Shown one piece after another: positions 7,900-14,738 of a stretch of DNA of 33,809 nt (the stretch's first letter is position 1; every line of letters begins with the position of its first letter). Location: positions 1-33,809 of the forward strand of contig CAYRZU010000031.1 of NCBI GenBank assembly GCA_964428895.1. Reading direction: 5' to 3'. The DNA is from HyVt-337 sp964428895 (GTDB lineage: Bacteria > Planctomycetota > Phycisphaerae > SM23-33). The position numbers were made by a program, and so were the translations under genes. The notes under the pieces were generated by a model. It saw nothing but the letters and a program-made list of their open reading frames with translations. It was not told the origin of the DNA and searched no databases.

Positions 7900-8484
7900 T
7901 CAGCGCGGCCCCTTGGCCTTGGCCCACGTGGCGGATTCCTTGGTGGCTGTGAAGACGTGGTATCCGTCCACCTCACGAATCCTGACAGCCCCAAAGATGC
8001 CCTTTAGCTTCATCTCATACCACTTCCGGCGTTTGGTCACCATGACCATCTGCCCGCCGATGACGAGCCGGTTGAATCCCTTGTGGACGAACCGTTTGGG
8101 CACCGAGAAGTCTTCGTGGTAGGGCGGATTGCAGAGGATCTTCGTGAAATCCGTCTCGCCGAATTGGTCGAATCCGTCGCTGACGCTGATCGAGACGTCG
8201 GGCACGTGGTTCTGCCTCGCGTTGGTCTGCGCGCACGCTACAGCCGCCGGGTCATTGTCGATCATGAACACCCGTTCCGCCCCGATCAGCCGGGCCGCCA
8301 AGATTCCCACCACGCCATAGCCACACCCAAGGTCCAGGACCTTATCTTCCGGCAGGAACTCAACCACCGACAGCATCGCCAGCGTTCCGGGGTCGACCTG
8401 CCGGGGCGAGAACAGGCCGGGTTCGGCCTGGAACACCAAGTCGATGCCCTTGATGCTCGCCGTGATGTCGTTCTGCCCAGTCAT
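7900..8484 (-). CDS. RsmC/RlmG-type class I methyltransferase
   Basis: About 194 residues from MTGQND. The core reads VLDLGCGYGVVGILAA (motif I, near residue 50), FMIDNDPAAVACAQTNARQN (post I) and ILCNPPYHEDF (motif IV, NPPY). The NPPY motif marks N-methyltransferases acting on an exocyclic or ring nitrogen, and the layout matches the catalytic domain of RsmC and RlmG, which methylate guanine in rRNA. The partly duplicated N-terminal domain of full RsmC is absent, so the substrate is uncertain. An in-frame GTG at 8505, just after the radical SAM gene stop, is an alternative start giving seven more residues. It is the last gene of the tightly packed set beginning at 11174. Confidence 0.75.
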   Translation of the reverse strand: MTGQNDITASIKGIDLVFQAEPGLFSPRQVDPGTLAMLSVVEFLPEDKVLDLGCGYGVVGILAARLIGAERVFMIDNDPAAVACAQTNARQNHVPDVSISVSDGFDQFGETDFTKILCNPPYHEDFSVPKRFVHKGFNRLVIGGQMVMVTKRRKWYEMKLKGIFGAVRIREVDGYHVFTATKESATWAKAKGPR

Positions 8485-8507
8485 GCTCTTCTCGTCCGCT
8501 CTCACGC

Positions 8508-9737
8508 CTACCAGGCGGTGATGCAGTTGTCTCGCTGGTCGGCCTGTTCGAGTGCGTAGTCTCTCAGCGGGAAAGGATACAGCACCGGCAGCAGGAGGTC
8601 ATCGGCCGGGTCGATGACGCCTTCTCGCTCAGCAATGTGCGCAAGCTCTGTGTCCTTGTAGATTCGAAACTGCGTGAACAGCCCAGCGCACGCCGGCTGC
8701 AGGCGGTCGATCAGGGCGAAGGTCTCATCGATTGTCTCCCTGGACTCCCCGGGCCCGCCGAGGCCGAAGCACAAGGTCACCGGGATATCCCTGTCCTTGA
8801 GCGCTTCGGCAACCCGCGCGATGCCGCCAACGGTGATGCCTTTTCTGTAACGGCGCAACATCCGGTCTGAGCCGCTCGCGGCGTCCACGTAGGCCGAGAC
8901 GAGACCGGAGCGCTTCATGGCGTCGGCCAGGTCGTCCGAGAAATGCTCCTCGGCCGGCCAGATCGTGCCCACCCACGCGAAGTCACTGGGCAGGCCGGCC
9001 ATGGCGTCGAAGAGGCGCCGCGCATGGTCGATGGGGAAGTTCGCCATGTCGTGGGGGAAGGAGATACTCTTAGCCCCTTGGTCCAGCAAGTGTCCGATCT
9101 CGGCAACCACGTGCTCAGGTCGCCGCAATATCGCCTTCCGCTTCGAGCATGGACAGAACATGCACGTGCCCGGACAGCCGTACATTCGCGAGACACATGC
9201 GGAGAACTCGTCTTTCGAGTATTCCTCGGGCGCCACGACGTCGCGTCGGAATGCCAGGTCCAGGTACGGCTGCGGCTCTTCGGCGACCACGACCGTGCCG
9301 CGCTCGATCTGGCCGGTCTCAATCCTGCGCAGGAGCGTTGTCACCGTAGGGATCCCACAGCCGGCGAGGCCGAAATCAGCGCCGACGTATTCAAGCGTTG
9401 TCTTCGGCTGAATGCTGAACCCGTATCCCCCCAGCAGAATTGGCGCGTGCGCGAGCCGCCGCACTTGCGAGACCAGCTCCCTGACGCCCGGCAACTGGGA
9501 TTGCGTTGACTCCGGCGTTCTCAGTTCCGTGTTGAAGATGCTGATGCCGACGACGTCGTAGGGCCCAGCGCCGAACTGGCGATCGACGGCCGCTTCCGGC
9601 TCATCCTCCGTACACAGGTCAAGCACATCGACCATGTAGCCCCCATTGAGCAGCCATTCGGCAACGTATTCGACACCGGTCGGGCGAAAGGGGCCCAGTG
9701 TCCTGGTCCTGGCGTTGATCAGTAGCACTCGGTTCAT
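8508..9737 (-). CDS. radical SAM protein with B12-binding-like N-terminal domain
   Basis: 409 residues from MNRVLLINARTRT. Residues 1 to about 145 form a Rossmann-like domain with the pattern of cobalamin-binding radical SAM proteins (GVEYVAEWLLNGGYMVDVLD, PILLGGYGFS), although the DxHxxG cobalamin motif is missing. The radical SAM cluster motif CPGTCMFC (Cx3Cx2C) is near residue 190, followed by a TIM-barrel with ISFPHDMANF and VTLCFGLGGPGES, the usual GGE-like strand. These enzymes use a 4Fe-4S cluster and SAM for radical methylation, methylthiolation or rearrangement; the substrate is unknown. The ATG overlaps the upstream methyltransferase stop as TGATG. A much longer upstream open frame lies inside that gene and was rejected. 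Two methyltransferases flank it, suggesting a small modification pathway. Confidence 0.85.
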   Translation of the reverse strand: MNRVLLINARTRTLGPFRPTGVEYVAEWLLNGGYMVDVLDLCTEDEPEAAVDRQFGAGPYDVVGISIFNTELRTPESTQSQLPGVRELVSQVRRLAHAPILLGGYGFSIQPKTTLEYVGADFGLAGCGIPTVTTLLRRIETGQIERGTVVVAEEPQPYLDLAFRRDVVAPEEYSKDEFSACVSRMYGCPGTCMFCPCSKRKAILRRPEHVVAEIGHLLDQGAKSISFPHDMANFPIDHARRLFDAMAGLPSDFAWVGTIWPAEEHFSDDLADAMKRSGLVSAYVDAASGSDRMLRRYRKGITVGGIARVAEALKDRDIPVTLCFGLGGPGESRETIDETFALIDRLQPACAGLFTQFRIYKDTELAHIAEREGVIDPADDLLLPVLYPFPLRDYALEQADQRDNCITAW

Positions 9738-10432
9738 CAGGTCTTGTCCAACCAGATCATCTTGCGGGTTAGGCTTGGGTCGTCGGCTTGGGTCTTCAGG
9801 AGCGTGCCGGTCGGTTGGTATCCCCAGGCCGCCAGGTTCTCGTCCAGGCCCGTGCCGTCCCGGGCGACCGCCCAGGGGCCGAGGATCAACCGTCCGCCAG
9901 GGCTGACGTAGTCCTCCAGCAAGTGCTCCAGGAACTCCCGCTCCCGATGCTTCGGCGCGTAGCTGATCTCGTGGGCGTGCACGACGTCGAACGTGCGGGG
10001 CGGCGTCCAGGTAACGGCGTTGGCGGCGAAGAACCGATCCGCCCACTCCGGCAGTCGCGTCCTGGCCAACTCGATCAGTTCGTCCGAGATGTCGACGCCG
10101 TAGAACTCCGCCTTCAATTCGGTGCCGCTAACCCATCGCTCCAGACACTCGACCAGATGGCCGTTTGCGCACCCGACATCCAGAAAGCTCCCGCTCTTGT
10201 GAATCCCCTCCAACACCATCAGCACGCGCGTGTATCGCCAGCGGGCCTCATCCCCGCCGTGGCCGGACTGGGCGCGAGGATTGTCCTTGGGGAGATAGGC
10301 CTCAGCCGTGGCCTTCGCGCGACACTCGTACCACTGGTCTTCAGAGATCGCGCCGTTAGCCAGAGCGATGTCCAGTTCATCGCAATAGGCATTGAGGTTC
10401 CCGGGCGTGGGCTTGGGGACGGGTGCATTCAT
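9737..10432 (-). CDS. class I SAM-dependent methyltransferase
   Basis: 231 residues. An N-terminal helical extension (residues 1-75, rich in Ala, Glu and Arg) precedes the core, where motif I is FLDVGCANGHLVECLERW near residue 88 and post I is EFYGVDISDELIELAR. FDVVHAHEISYAPKH is the motif II and IV region, and GGRLILGPWAVARDG is the post-motif strand. Substrate unknown. The stop codon TGA shares a base with the ATG of the radical SAM gene (TGATG), which strongly suggests coupled expression. It starts 17 bp after the NUDIX stop, and that spacer contains ATTAGGC, one base from an integron core site. Confidence 0.8.
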   Translation of the reverse strand: MNAPVPKPTPGNLNAYCDELDIALANGAISEDQWYECRAKATAEAYLPKDNPRAQSGHGGDEARWRYTRVLMVLEGIHKSGSFLDVGCANGHLVECLERWVSGTELKAEFYGVDISDELIELARTRLPEWADRFFAANAVTWTPPRTFDVVHAHEISYAPKHREREFLEHLLEDYVSPGGRLILGPWAVARDGTGLDENLAAWGYQPTGTLLKTQADDPSLTRKMIWLDKT

Positions 10433-10449
10433 GAAGCTGACTCCCTGGC

Positions 10450-10914
10450 CTAATTGTCTGCTTCCCAGTCCTCGGAGTCCAGCCGTTGGATGATGTCCGT
10501 TGGAAAAGCCCGGCCGGCTAGGACGTCCGCTACGATTCGCCGAAGCTTCTTCGGCCGTAGAAATTGCTCATCCGGAAGGGCGGCCAGTTCCTCCGGCGAT
10601 AGCCACTCGGAGGCGAGGATGTCATGGCCGGGGGTGGTCGCCGTGACCTCGGCCTGGCCTAGGAAGACGACATTCACGCCGCCCGCGTCCGTGTAGACCC
10701 CGATCAGCCCCAGTAGCTCGGCCGTCAGTCCGGCCTCCTCGCGAAGCTCCCGCAATGCGCACGCCTCGGCCGACTCGCCGGGGGCCACATGCCCGCCGGG
10801 AAGGTTGATCTTCCCGGCCACCCGCCGGTCGCCCTCCCGCACCACCAGAAAGCGCCCGTCCGCATCGCGAACGACCACGCTCGCGGCCAGTCGGTGTGGC
10901 GTCGGCCCGGTCAC
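10450..10914 (-). CDS. NUDIX hydrolase
   Basis: 154 residues from a GTG start. The Nudix box GX5EX7REUXEEXGU is complete: GGHVAPGESAEACALRELRE then EAGLT, near residues 37-60. Before it are the typical first strands LAASVVVRDADGRFLVVREGD. Nudix proteins hydrolyse nucleoside diphosphates linked to another moiety, such as oxidised nucleotides, sugar nucleotides or ADP-ribose; the substrate cannot be read from this sequence. The GTG start was chosen because it overlaps the upstream DUF6868 stop as GTGA; the frame further upstream lies inside that gene and encodes an Arg-rich shadow. Cytoplasmic. Methyltransferase follows 17 bp downstream. Confidence 0.85.
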   Translation of the reverse strand: MTGPTPHRLAASVVVRDADGRFLVVREGDRRVAGKINLPGGHVAPGESAEACALRELREEAGLTAELLGLIGVYTDAGGVNVVFLGQAEVTATTPGHDILASEWLSPEELAALPDEQFLRPKKLRRIVADVLAGRAFPTDIIQRLDSEDWEADN

Positions 10915-11174
10915 GTCCCTTGGCCGCACCCGCAATTGACGATCAGCAGGGCGATCCAGGGGATCACGGCGAAGACGAGCCAGAGGATCTTGAACAGGCC
11001 GATGTAGCCGTAGACGGCCGTCTTGGTGGTCTCTGGGGTCAGGCCGAACATTTTGCCGTGCATCTTGGCGATCACGTTCTTGAGCGCCATGCACAGCAGG
11101 CTCGAGAACACTAGCAAGCCGCCGCCAATGATCGTGCACCACATGAAGAAGTCTGTCAGTGTATCAAGGTCCAT
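10911..11174 (-). CDS. DUF6868-like two-helix membrane protein
   Basis: 87 residues with two hydrophobic segments: TIIGGGLLVFSSLLCMALKN (about residues 14-33) and GLFKILWLVFAVIPWIALLI (about 59-78). Between them a short loop carries KMHGKMFGLTPETTKTAVYG. The start MDLDTLTDFFMWCTIIGG and the two-helix plan recall the DUF6868 proteins common in Planctomycetes, which have no known function. An AAAGGGC ribosome-binding sequence lies 9 nt upstream. It starts 26 nt after a GTTGGGC core-like heptamer and overlaps the NUDIX gene by 4 bp, so it is the first gene of the packed set. Confidence 0.75.
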   Translation of the reverse strand: MDLDTLTDFFMWCTIIGGGLLVFSSLLCMALKNVIAKMHGKMFGLTPETTKTAVYGYIGLFKILWLVFAVIPWIALLIVNCGCGQGT

Positions 11175-11200
11175 GGTATTGCCCTTTCAGCTTATGTTGC

Positions 11201-11207
11201 GCCCAAC
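11201..11207 (-). other. attC core-like heptamer GTTGGGC before the DUF6868 gene
   Basis: The minus strand reads ACAACGTTGGGCGC, an exact GTTRRRY core, 26 nt before the DUF6868 start. No convincing opposite core box is seen, and the spacer also carries an unrelated palindrome at 11278-11297, so any attC here would be damaged. Confidence 0.3.
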
Positions 11208-11277
11208 GTTGTGACCAGCAGTCTATTTCCCTAGTCGCCCGTGCGGCCCGGTGGGTTCATTGATTTGAAGGTATTCT

Positions 11278-11297
11278 GTGGGCAATGAATTGCCCAC
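11278..11297. repeat. 9-bp inverted repeat with 2-nt loop, GTGGGCAAT type
   Basis: GTGGGCAAT, two bases, then ATTGCCCAC, next to CCTACA. It lies 8 bp past the stop of the epimerase gene on the minus strand. It resembles a GTAGGGTGGGC-type dispersed palindrome that I recall from several bacterial genomes (from memory, not checked). It could also act as a weak terminator, but no T-run follows. Confidence 0.6.
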
Positions 11298-11304
11298 CCT
11301 ACAA

Positions 11305-12066
11305 CTACGGCGGGAACTCCTCGAATCTGCTTGAGAACGAGAAGCCAAGCTCTCTCTCTGTTCGGTCTACGTCGTAGTTGGCGCGGGCCTTCTCTGCGCC
11401 AATGACACAGTAGAGCTCATAACCGTCAAGGTCCCTTCTGAGTGCCCCGAGGCACGCCTGCGCAACATCGTGCCGACACACCCAACCCCCTCTGCAGTAC
11501 CGCAGATCCACCAACGGTACGCCCTTAGGATCGACGGCCTCCCTGCCGTCAACAATGTGCCCCGCTCGCAATGTCGCTGCTGACATGGAATGTGTATCGC
11601 AGAAATCCTCGGCTATTACCTCCTGAATGCGTTTCGTGAGATCGTAGACGTGATCTTCCCCGGCGGAGCTTCGCCATGACAGTCCATCACCGCACGGATC
11701 GACAGCAAGGTGGACGGGGGCCGAGCTCATCATGACTATCTTGCCTACGCCCTTCTTGCGGGCGCTCTCAAAGATGTTGTATGTGCCGAGAACGTTGGTC
11801 CTGAAGGCCCGCGGCGGCACTTCGTACTCGCTAGGATCAATCGCGACCGCAAGATGAATCAACGCGTCCGCACCGGCGATGGCCGTCTCTACATCTCCGC
11901 TGACGGCAACATCACCTTCCCGCCAATCTGCGCACAAGGGCCGAAGGTTGTGTGCGAAGGCGGCATCGGGAAGATCAAATCCGACAACCTCATGAGATGA
12001 TGATAGGAGCCGTTCGAGTATTGCAGCCGATGTCCATCCAGCCGCGCCTGTAACAAGTATTCTCAT
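11305..12066 (-). CDS. NAD-dependent epimerase/dehydratase (extended SDR)
   Basis: 253 residues. The N-terminal nucleotide-binding motif is ILVTGAAGWTSAAILERL; the usual GxxGxxG is altered, with Ser in place of the third glycine. Downstream are DALIHLAVAIDP, TNVLGTYNIFESARKKGV (the NVxGTxN signature), IVMMSSAPVHL and the catalytic YxxxK in DHVYDLTKRIQEVI near residue 137. Extended SDR enzymes epimerise, dehydrate or reduce nucleotide sugars and related substrates; which one is unknown. The protein is shorter than typical members (about 310), lacking some C-terminal substrate-binding elements. Start at MRILVT; the open frame 52 codons further upstream lacks family similarity. Cytoplasmic. Confidence 0.85.
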   Translation of the reverse strand: MRILVTGAAGWTSAAILERLLSSSHEVVGFDLPDAAFAHNLRPLCADWREGDVAVSGDVETAIAGADALIHLAVAIDPSEYEVPPRAFRTNVLGTYNIFESARKKGVGKIVMMSSAPVHLAVDPCGDGLSWRSSAGEDHVYDLTKRIQEVIAEDFCDTHSMSAATLRAGHIVDGREAVDPKGVPLVDLRYCRGGWVCRHDVAQACLGALRRDLDGYELYCVIGAEKARANYDVDRTERELGFSFSSRFEEFPP

Positions 12067-12095
12067 GTCACTTGGTCTCGCACAATAGTTGGCTG

Positions 12096-12120
12096 GAGGG
12101 GAACGTGGCTCACGTCCCTC
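12096..12120. repeat. imperfect inverted repeat with CACGT core
   Basis: Arms GAGGGGAACGTG and CACGTCCCTC around a 3-nt loop, with a 2-nt bulge. It lies between the GNAT stop (12138) and the epimerase start (12066) and could be a hairpin or a dispersed palindromic element. No attC-like box arrangement is found in this spacer. Confidence 0.5.
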
Positions 12121-12137
12121 TATGTCGCTCGGCCTGC

Positions 12138-12617
12138 CTACTGTGCGTCCTTGATTTCCATGATGTAGTGAATGACCCGCGCCGCCTCTTTGAATCCACG
12201 TTTGGGATAGAACTCCTGACACACGGCATTCTGTTCGAGCGTGTCGAGCCGGACATGCGTCATGCCCGCTCCTTGAAGGTGCGCAATGGCTTGGTCTAAC
12301 AGTGTCTTGGCCAGCCCTTGTCGTCGGTGGTCGGGAAGAACCGCAAGGTCGGGGATGCTTCCGATCCCTTTCCTGCGGTCAACGCGCGTGGTGACGAATC
12401 CAACGACGGCGTCGTCGATCTCCGCGACAAAGATGCCGTCCGGGTAGTTGTCGATGTCGTCTTCGATCTGGAGCTTCTTCCGCCACGCCCAGTCCTTGCC
12501 CGCAATGGGCCCGGAGAGCTGCTCAATGTTGTGATCGATCGAGACCCCCTCGAAGCAGACCGCACTGATCCGCTTCAAGGCCTCGCGGTCGGGCTCGCTG
12601 TATCGTCTGATGGTCAT
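12138..12617 (-). CDS. GNAT-family N-acetyltransferase
   Basis: 159 residues covering one GNAT domain. Motif C/D region: FVAEIDDAVVGFVTTRVDRR; motif A: GSIPDLAVLPDHRRQGLAKTLL near residue 90, with the acetyl-CoA pyrophosphate-binding RxxGxA form; motif B: THVRLDTLEQNAVCQEFYPKRGF near residue 122. GNAT enzymes move an acetyl group from acetyl-CoA to an amine on a small molecule or protein; the substrate is not predictable. The ATG is only 9 nt past the core-like box of the attC-like element at 12627-12685, with GAGGAC as ribosome-binding site. Single-gene unit on the minus strand, as expected for a cassette. Confidence 0.88.
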   Translation of the reverse strand: MTIRRYSEPDREALKRISAVCFEGVSIDHNIEQLSGPIAGKDWAWRKKLQIEDDIDNYPDGIFVAEIDDAVVGFVTTRVDRRKGIGSIPDLAVLPDHRRQGLAKTLLDQAIAHLQGAGMTHVRLDTLEQNAVCQEFYPKRGFKEAARVIHYIMEIKDAQ

Positions 12618-12626
12618 GTCGTCCTC

Positions 12627-12685
12627 GCGGAACGCCGTCGCTGAGTCACACGCGTTACGGCGGCGCCTCTAGCTCCTTGTTAAGA
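12627..12685 (-). other. attC-like element, 59 bp
   Basis: On the minus strand, read from the methyltransferase stop, the order is TCTTAAC (core-like box), a 5-nt spacer AAGGA, then GCTAGAG, a central region, CTCAGC, a 6-nt spacer and GTTCCGC. GCT-GAG pairs with CTC-AGC once a single A is left unpaired, which is the extrahelical base typical of attC L boxes. It begins 2 nt after the stop codon of one gene and ends 9 nt before the next start. The outer heptamers fit RYYYAAC/GTTRRRY only partly (AAC and GTT kept), so it may be degenerate. Confidence 0.5.
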
Positions 12686-12687
12686 AG

Positions 12688-13479
12688 CTATCGTTCCTTC
12701 CTTGCGACAATATCGAATGTGCCACCGAGATACAGACGCTGGTGATCCCAACTTCCAGGAGCGTCGCTGGGGTCCGGCCGTCTGTCGTGGGGTCCTTCGT
12801 AGACACCTTGAATGGAGAAGCCCAGCTCGATGAGGCCGTTGAAGATGTCGTCCATGTAGTGGCGGAACTCGATGCCGTTCCCGGCGTCATCACGCTCGAG
12901 GATCCTCTCGGCGTAGGGCTGAGTGATGCAGTAGGCCTCACCGTTCCATTCGGTGAAGTCCAGCGCAGACTGACCGGAGTCGCTCAGGTAGAGCCCGCCG
13001 ACTCTCAAGGCCCTGGCAACCTGCGCGTAGACTTCGCGAATGTCGGGGATGAAGCAAAGTCCGACATCCGTCACCCGGTCGAAGGAGTCCGGTTCGAGAA
13101 ACGACAAATCGCGCATGTCGCCGCAAATTGCGGTGACTTCGTACCCGTAGTGCGCCGCGGCCTTTCGATCGCCCTCCACTTGCCTCTCGGCCAGGTCCAC
13201 GACGGTGACACGGGCCCCCAGAAGCGAGTAGACGGCCGATTGCTGCCCTCCGCCCTGGGCGAGCAGTAGCACGTCCTTTCCCTGAATGTCCGCCATGATG
13301 ACCTTCGCCGCTGGATCGTCACAGTAGGGGTCGGGCAGCACGTCTGTTTCACGCTCTCTGAAGGCGCGGAAGGCCTCCACGTCGAGATCTAGCCAAGGGA
13401 TCGTGAATCCGCACCCCTTCTTCGCCTCTTCCTCCCATCGTCTTCGGTGCGCGGCGGCGACTGGGTCATCAATGGTCAT
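12688..13479 (-). CDS. class I SAM-dependent methyltransferase
   Basis: 263 residues from MTIDDPVAAAH. Motif I is VLLLAQGGGQQSAVYSLLGA near residue 78, followed by RVTVVDLAERQVEGDRKAAA (post I) and AICGDMRDLSFLEPDSFDRV (motif II). The GGGQQS form of motif I marks a family of soluble methyltransferases whose N-terminus carries WEEEAKKGCGFTIPWLDLD; no substrate is known to me. The start was placed at MTIDD, 18 bp after a longer in-frame ATG, because AAAGGTGTGAG precedes it. It lies between two cassette-like spacers (12627-12685 and 13480-13557) as the only gene. Confidence 0.8.
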   Translation of the reverse strand: MTIDDPVAAAHRRRWEEEAKKGCGFTIPWLDLDVEAFRAFRERETDVLPDPYCDDPAAKVIMADIQGKDVLLLAQGGGQQSAVYSLLGARVTVVDLAERQVEGDRKAAAHYGYEVTAICGDMRDLSFLEPDSFDRVTDVGLCFIPDIREVYAQVARALRVGGLYLSDSGQSALDFTEWNGEAYCITQPYAERILERDDAGNGIEFRHYMDDIFNGLIELGFSIQGVYEGPHDRRPDPSDAPGSWDHQRLYLGGTFDIVARKER

Positions 13480-13557
13480 GTTCTCACACCTTTCCAACGA
13501 TGCGATTCAGGCGCAGCTGAAACCAGGACACGAGGGACAGTTACCTAGTTCTGCGCT
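13480..13557 (-). other. spacer with core-like heptamer GTTGGAA and an inserted-looking repeat
   Basis: On the minus strand GTTGGAA ends the spacer at 13498-13492, 12 nt before the methyltransferase start, preceded by CTGAATCGCATC as in the right half of an attC. The left half does not pair with it; instead AGCGCAG and CTGCGC close a hairpin around GGTAACTGTCCC and GTGTCCTGG. This looks like an attC whose left half was replaced by another repeat, but it could be an ordinary spacer. Confidence 0.3.
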
Positions 13558-14037
13558 TCATCTCCACGTTGTCTGCAGGTCAATTGAAGATAGGCCGACC
13601 GCCAGTACGCCCACGTGGTGCTGCGTGTGCCTGAGGGCATAGACCATCTGCTCCAGCAGGCAGTCGTTACTGAACTCGTCGATGCCGTCGGCGGCAAGGT
13701 AGGCCTCGTCATCATGCTGCAGCAACCACGTTCTCAGGTGGGCGTGGACGTCCTGGAGATAGGCCAACATCTCTTCCCGAGTCGGCGGGTCCGCCAACTC
13801 CACATCCCAGTTGTAATGGCCGCTGGCATCCTTGAACCGCTCGTCCCACACGTGGGCGCGCGTTCTGCAATAGAAGTCGAGCCCGGCAACGGTATGGTAC
13901 ACGTGCTTCAGCCGCATGCCGCCGACGCCCTCGCGGGTCCATTCGTCCACGGGGCACAGCTCGATGATCTCACGCACGCTCCGGCAGACCTTATCGAACT
14001 GAGGCAGCAGGGCCTGCCCGATTGTCTTTGCGCTCAT
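13558..14037 (-). CDS. DinB-like four-helix metalloenzyme
   Basis: 159 residues from MSAKTIGQALL. The DinB-like layout shows helix 1 with LPQFDKVCRSVREII, the first metal-ligand helix KHVYHTVAGLDFYCRTR near residue 44, and the last-helix pair HTQHHVGVL near residue 142, which supplies the other histidines. Family members include mycothiol and bacillithiol transferases and metal-dependent hydrolases; which of these applies cannot be told. The start was chosen at MSAK because GGAGAG lies 8 nt upstream and because the attC-like element at 14052 ends 14 nt before it; an alternative ATG sits 18 bp upstream. Sole gene between two cassette-like spacers. Confidence 0.75.
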   Translation of the reverse strand: MSAKTIGQALLPQFDKVCRSVREIIELCPVDEWTREGVGGMRLKHVYHTVAGLDFYCRTRAHVWDERFKDASGHYNWDVELADPPTREEMLAYLQDVHAHLRTWLLQHDDEAYLAADGIDEFSNDCLLEQMVYALRHTQHHVGVLAVGLSSIDLQTTWR

Positions 14038-14051
14038 CTGTAGTCTCTCCG

Positions 14052-14109
14052 GCATAACGTGGCCATCGGCCGCTGCGCCTTCGCGCTCGGCTGAAAGCCG
14101 CTGTTCGGC
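14052..14109 (-). other. attC-like recombination site, 58 bp
   Basis: On the minus strand the boxes are GCCGAAC, a 5-nt spacer, CTTTCAGCCG, a 15-nt central part able to form GCGC/GCGC, then CGGCCGATG, a 5-nt spacer and GTTATGC. The two L-like boxes pair at seven of nine positions with one extrahelical T on the left arm, and the outer boxes pair at five of seven positions. The 7-5-L-loop-L-5-7 layout and the total length fit attC sites (about 57-141 bp). It starts 5 nt after the DUF1080 stop and ends 14 nt before the DinB-like start, the usual cassette spacing. Confidence 0.55.
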
Positions 14110-14114
14110 AACGG

Positions 14115-14723
14115 CTACTTGCGTTCGCTCTGCTCAACATGCCTCAGCCAGTTGTACAGGGGGTGCTTTGCGAACTCGTTCAACTGCGTCTTGGTTGGGC
14201 GAAGGAACTTGATCTTGATGTTCCGGACCTTGACGTCGCAATCGGTCATCTGATTCACAAGAAAGCCCGGCATGCCCTGGGTGCCGCTTGGAATGCGAGC
14301 GCTGGCAATCTCTTGGCCGTTGACCATCCCGGTGACCCGGCCTCGAGACGCTCGCATCGCAAAGGTGAACCATGTCCTGTAAGGGACGCGAATCGGCGCG
14401 GGTGCAATGAGATGAGTGAAGCCCTTCGGCTTCGTCTTTGGACGGCCGCAGCAATATGCGATCAGCATGCAGTGGGGGACGAGTTGGCAATACACGCACG
14501 TGCCGTTGGCTGTCAGTTGCACGCAGTACTTTGGCGTTTGCCCCTTTGGGTCGATCAGAAACTCGCCGCGCAGAATGTAGTTGTCGTACGATTCGCCACC
14601 GGTTTCAGCGCGGACATCCCCCCCTCGAATCGCTAGGGCCGTGCCGTCGAGGTCGACGTTACCGATCACCCACTTGTCCAAGTCTGATCCATCGAACAGT
14701 GTGCGCCAGCCGGTTGCTTTCAT
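14115..14723 (-). CDS. DUF1080 (3-keto-disaccharide hydrolase-like) protein
   Basis: 202 residues. The start WRTLFDGSDLDKWV is the standard opening of the DUF1080 laminin-G-like fold, followed by YDNYILRGEFLIDPKGQT, the family's second strand region, and by VRNIKIKFL near the end. Family members in Planctomycetes are usually exported; this one has no signal peptide and so appears cytoplasmic. It also has six cysteines in a short central stretch (CVQL, TCVYC, HCML, YCCGRP), unusual for the family. AAGGAG precedes the ATG by 7 nt. It lies between two attC-like elements (14052-14109 and 14739-14772), so it may be the first cassette of the array. Confidence 0.75.
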   Translation of the reverse strand: MKATGWRTLFDGSDLDKWVIGNVDLDGTALAIRGGDVRAETGGESYDNYILRGEFLIDPKGQTPKYCVQLTANGTCVYCQLVPHCMLIAYCCGRPKTKPKGFTHLIAPAPIRVPYRTWFTFAMRASRGRVTGMVNGQEIASARIPSGTQGMPGFLVNQMTDCDVKVRNIKIKFLRPTKTQLNEFAKHPLYNWLRHVEQSERK

Positions 14724-14738
14724 GGTTGTCTCCTTGTC

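Noticed and set aside
9738..10046. N-terminal extension of the radical SAM gene
   Set aside because: The extra 103 codons lie within the upstream methyltransferase gene and are Arg/Pro-rich shadow sequence.
10915..11142. N-terminal extension of the NUDIX gene
   Set aside because: It overlaps the DUF6868 gene in another frame; the GTG at 10914 gives a normal NUDIX length with a GTGA overlap.
12067..12137. attC site between the GNAT and epimerase genes
   Set aside because: The hairpin there has no GTT core before the epimerase start and no AAC box after the GNAT stop; it fits a dispersed palindrome better.
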